Assembly: GCF_965638725.1 (NCBI RefSeq)
Contig: NC_134949.1
Coordinates: 49,504,151 to 49,568,150 of the forward strand
Direction of reading: 5' to 3'
From: Aptenodytes patagonicus
Taxonomy: Eukaryota; Chordata; Aves; Sphenisciformes; Spheniscidae
DNA length: 64,000 nt
Each line of letters begins with the position of its first letter. The first letter of the stretch is position 1. Made by a program: the position numbers and the translations under genes. The notes under the pieces are model-generated. The model saw only the letters and a list, made by a program, of their open reading frames with translations, made no database searches and was not told where the DNA came from. This document shows, piece after piece, positions 61,126-64,000 of the stretch.

Positions 61126-63139
61126 TATCAATAGTTCCCTGACAGTCAGAGTCTGACTCAGTAAAGGGATCCACAAAAGCTGAATAGCATTGCTCTGTTT
61201 CCACTGGATTTAGATAAACCTAACCCTTAAAATGAAATACAGTACCTAAATACAGTAGCTATACAGCTTGTAAAGGAAGAAAAAACCCACAACCCCCTCA
61301 AACACGTTCTAATCAAACCACTATGTTTAAAGCATTTAGAGAAAACTGAGGATTTCCCCCCACAAAACAAGCAATACTGCTGAAAAGTTAATAAATAAAA
61401 AAATAAATGTCATGAACATCCCACACAAACTAGACAGAAATCATTAGAGGTTCGATTTCCAAAGGTGAGAATTTCCCTGCCAGGAAGTCAATTCTAAATA
61501 TAACAGTTCAGGAAGACCATATTCAAACACTTCCATAATTTATAAAAATACTTGCACCACAGGCACTAAAAATAACAATATGTACCCTATGGAATAAAGG
61601 TAAAGGAAGGTAATAAATGATCTCCAATATCTCTTCAGCTTCAGCAAGAGGCTTTGTAAAGCTGAGGACAGATAACATGAAACCATAGAAACATTCCCAC
61701 TATTCACAATTACAAAATAAAGTAGCCAATTTTAATTTAGGCAAATTACTTTGGACTGCATGTGTGCACATCCAAGGGAACATCTTATAGCTAAAATCAA
61801 TGCTAAAGTTTCAAGCGATGACTTCTTTTTACCCATAGAGAGTCCAAATAAAAATTATATTACATACTCTGCTTGAACTTCTTGTCCATACTAGGGCAGG
61901 GAAAAGCCGAAGGAGGGTGGGAGGAATATTTGTAACAGAAACTGGAAACATAATGAAATAGATACTAGAAATGAAATAATGACAGCACATGAATAACCCT
62001 ATATGGACAAGGCCTCCTTTCTAATACTATGAATAAAATATTCTGCTATACTTGATACTACAAATGCTAATGAATAAAAACAGAAGTAAAAAACCCTAGG
62101 GCTTTCCTAGCATGTGGGCAAACTCTCTATACTCCAAGTAGCAGACTGCGGAGGTTCACAGAGGGCATCAAATACATGGAAGGAAGGAGGCAGGTTTACT
62201 TCAGAGTGTGAGTGAGAGCACAGCATCCTCACCAGGAACACATCTACTCAGAGAAATGGCAGCTGTTCTTCTGGATTGCCTGCTCATGACTTCTTTCTGT
62301 CCTCTTCCCCATACTTGAGAAAGTGACTGAAAGTCTCTGCTTTAGGCCAATAGCTAGCTAAATAAGTCTAATTGAACTTTACAAAGAAACAATAGCTGGT
62401 AACAGTATGATTTATTGTGCAGAGTCTTAAAATACATATAAGGGCTCGCACTTCATCTATCTCGTTCAAATGGCTGGCAAAGTCACCTAGTATATTCATT
62501 GGTATTGTTCAAAATTAAATTACAATGAAAAGAGATCATTCAACAAACCCAAAGGAATTTCTCATTCTTGAAGGCATGTTTACTTCTAGGAAAACCAAAC
62601 TAAAGCCATTTTTCTTAAGTTTAATTTTTCAAACTAAATCATATACTTGGCAATATATAATTGATTTCGCTTAGATAAGCGCCTCTTATACTTAAACCTG
62701 CTGGGCCAAAACTAATCTTGATCAAATTACACTGCATGTAAATGAGAGGAGCTAAAGGAACATACTTCTGTCTTCAACCCCACCTCTCAATAAGAATGAG
62801 CAAAAAATTACTGAAGACAAAACCCCGAAAAGACAGACTCTGCCAGGACAAGGAGAAGGATTGAAGGACGTGAGTAACCGCCTCCTAAACCCTGCAGAAA
62901 GCTGAGAAGAGCTGCAGTCCCTGTGCTCCAGCCTCCACAGACCAGGGGTCTGGGGGAGGTGGGAGGCTGCTGCACAGGAGAACCAGTGTAGAGCTGTCTG
63001 CTGCAGAGCCTCCTTTCACGCACATACACATACTACATTAGCAGAGTCCCCTGCTGTAGAAGGGGCACATAAGATCTTTTTGCCAGCCCGTACATAAGTA
63101 TATACCCATATACATACCTACACGCAACCTTCTTTCAAG

Positions 63140-63310
63140 GTTCTAGGCAAAGCCAACAGAAGCTCCTTTCTGTTGGCACAGCTGCACCTGTACAAATGTT
63201 TTTTGTCAGGATAACAGTGTCAGTGCTATGGTATGAATTGGGTTTTTTTGGTTCTTCATACCAACATAACTCCTGTCAACAAAACTTTGTTGCATAGACA
63301 AACCTAGCTT
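63140..63310. repeat. MITE-like imperfect fold-back repeat
   Basis: A perfect hairpin GCCAACAGAA/TTCTGTTGGC lies at 63152-63177 (6-base loop). To its right, the segment at about 63196-63250 (ACAAATGTTTTTTGTCAGGA ... TGGTATGAA) is an imperfect inverted copy of about 63262-63300 (TTCATACCAACATAACTCCT ... AACTTTGTTG). The organisation resembles a non-autonomous DNA transposon or fold-back element. Terminal repeats and target duplications could not be delimited. Confidence 0.45.
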
Positions 63311-64000
63311 GCCTCGTGTTAGGGGATGCTAGGAGGTGCAGGTTGTCCACACAAAGACTTTACAGAGAAATCTTCTCTTGTTAGCTGAGATATGGCAGCT
63401 CCGACTTCCCTTCAGAGCAGGGGTAACAGCAGGAGGATATACCACTTGGCCGGGTGGCTATCGACAGTACCATTGGGTTTTTACTCCTTCTTCTATGGAG
63501 CAAACAATCTCCTCCAATTCAAATTATTCACAAGAAAATGTCAAGGAGTAAAAAGCATTAGAAACTGAGTTAGCAATCCAGCATGGTAGAGTCCAAAGTT
63601 AAATCCAACAGGGCCAGCACAATTGCTTGAAGACTTTGCCAAAGAGCCAGATGCTATTAGGGGGGCGGGGGAAAGATGCCCAACATTTCCCCTGACTATA
63701 GCCAGGAAAAAAATATTTTACTATGTAATAGAGGAACACTGTTCCTCAGCATTTGACCAAGGCTTTTGTTAATAAAATGTTACACCTATAATGCATGATG
63801 AAGAAAGGTTTAACAAGGGCATCAAACACTTTAACAAGAGTGTCAAAGAAAACTCCCATAAGGATAAAATGAAGCTTCAAAATTTTCCTTGAAAAGTCAA
63901 ATTTATGTGTTTTTATTCTGTTTCATTTAATACCTGGAAAAAGAAGCAAAAGTCTACACTGAGCTATTCCAGTGCTCAGTAATACGCTGAAGGTTTGGAC

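Larger units (their letters stand above)
51195..64000 (-). other. POC1B: POC1B gene, 3' part (5' end outside the window)
   Basis: POC1B is a WD40-repeat centriole protein needed for centriole stability and ciliogenesis; loss causes cone-rod dystrophy in humans. Only the region coding for the post-WD40 linker and the C-terminal coiled-coil POC1 domain lies here, as exons at 51195-51299, 52511-52682 and probably 59445-59574. No WD40-type exon was found up to 64000, so the seven-bladed propeller and promoter lie beyond the right edge. Gene order and orientation relative to DUSP6 match mammals. Confidence 0.9.
59575..64000 (-). other. POC1B: Presumed POC1B intron to the window edge
   Basis: AT-rich sequence in which no WD40-coding exon was recognised on the minus strand. 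It contains the double palindrome at 61088-61125 and the fold-back repeat around 63152-63300. A GC-richer patch at about 62,870-63,030 opens a 73-codon minus-strand frame with no family resemblance. Confidence 0.55.

Noticed and set aside
62808-63029. 73-codon minus-strand frame in a GC-richer patch, considered as a WD40 exon of POC1B
   Set aside because: It lacks WD, GH or any propeller-strand pattern and does not match the POC1 family.
1-64000. CRISPR arrays, operons or a novel prokaryotic-type defence system
   Set aside because: The DNA is vertebrate: spliced genes, CpG island, CR1 LINEs and AATAAA signals. No regularly spaced repeats of CRISPR type occur.

Overview
The window is vertebrate nuclear DNA and almost certainly avian. 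Two intron-containing genes lie in the order known from the DUSP6-POC1B-ATP2B1 neighbourhood of amniotes, and three to four CR1-type LINE remnants, the dominant bird retroposon, sit between and inside them. The two recognisable genes and their order fit chicken chromosome 1 or its equivalent in another bird. The species cannot be fixed from the sequence alone.

Layout. 1-7170 is intergenic DNA downstream of DUSP6. 7180-11623 holds DUSP6 (MKP3) on the minus strand: a 3' UTR of about 1.2 kb with tandem poly(A) signals, then three coding exons separated by consensus introns, encoding 382 residues. A GC-rich CpG island (about 10.9-13.3 kb) covers exon 1, intron 1 and the promoter. It contains a GT/GC alternating tract, a coding-strand G-quadruplex motif, three CAATGG boxes exactly 25 bp apart and a tight cluster of ETS-like cores. 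From 13.3 to 51 kb is a gene desert of about 38 kb with a 5'-truncated CR1 copy at 29.1 kb, a CR1 scrap at 31.5 kb and a probable poly(A) retrocopy with a 15-bp target-site duplication at 47.8 kb. From 51.2 kb to the right edge lies the 3' part of POC1B, also minus strand: a certain last coding exon, a certain penultimate exon and a probable third exon at 59.4 kb. The WD40 exons and the gene start must lie beyond 64,000. A CR1 copy with an unbroken reverse-transcriptase C-terminal frame sits in a POC1B intron at 54.5-55.2 kb.

How the parts relate. DUSP6 dephosphorylates ERK1/2 in the cytoplasm and is itself an ERK/ETS-induced feedback gene, so the ETS-like cluster upstream is the most plausible regulatory link in the window. 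POC1B is a centriole protein with no known functional link to DUSP6; the two are simply neighbours. No CRISPR, operon, tRNA, rRNA or intact viral element was seen. No new coding system is supported. The observations most worth checking are structural: the retrocopy with target-site duplication, paired perfect palindromes at 61.1 kb, a perfect inverted repeat exactly at the CR1 5' junction, a MITE-like fold-back at 63.2 kb, and the translational-start and promoter architecture of DUSP6.
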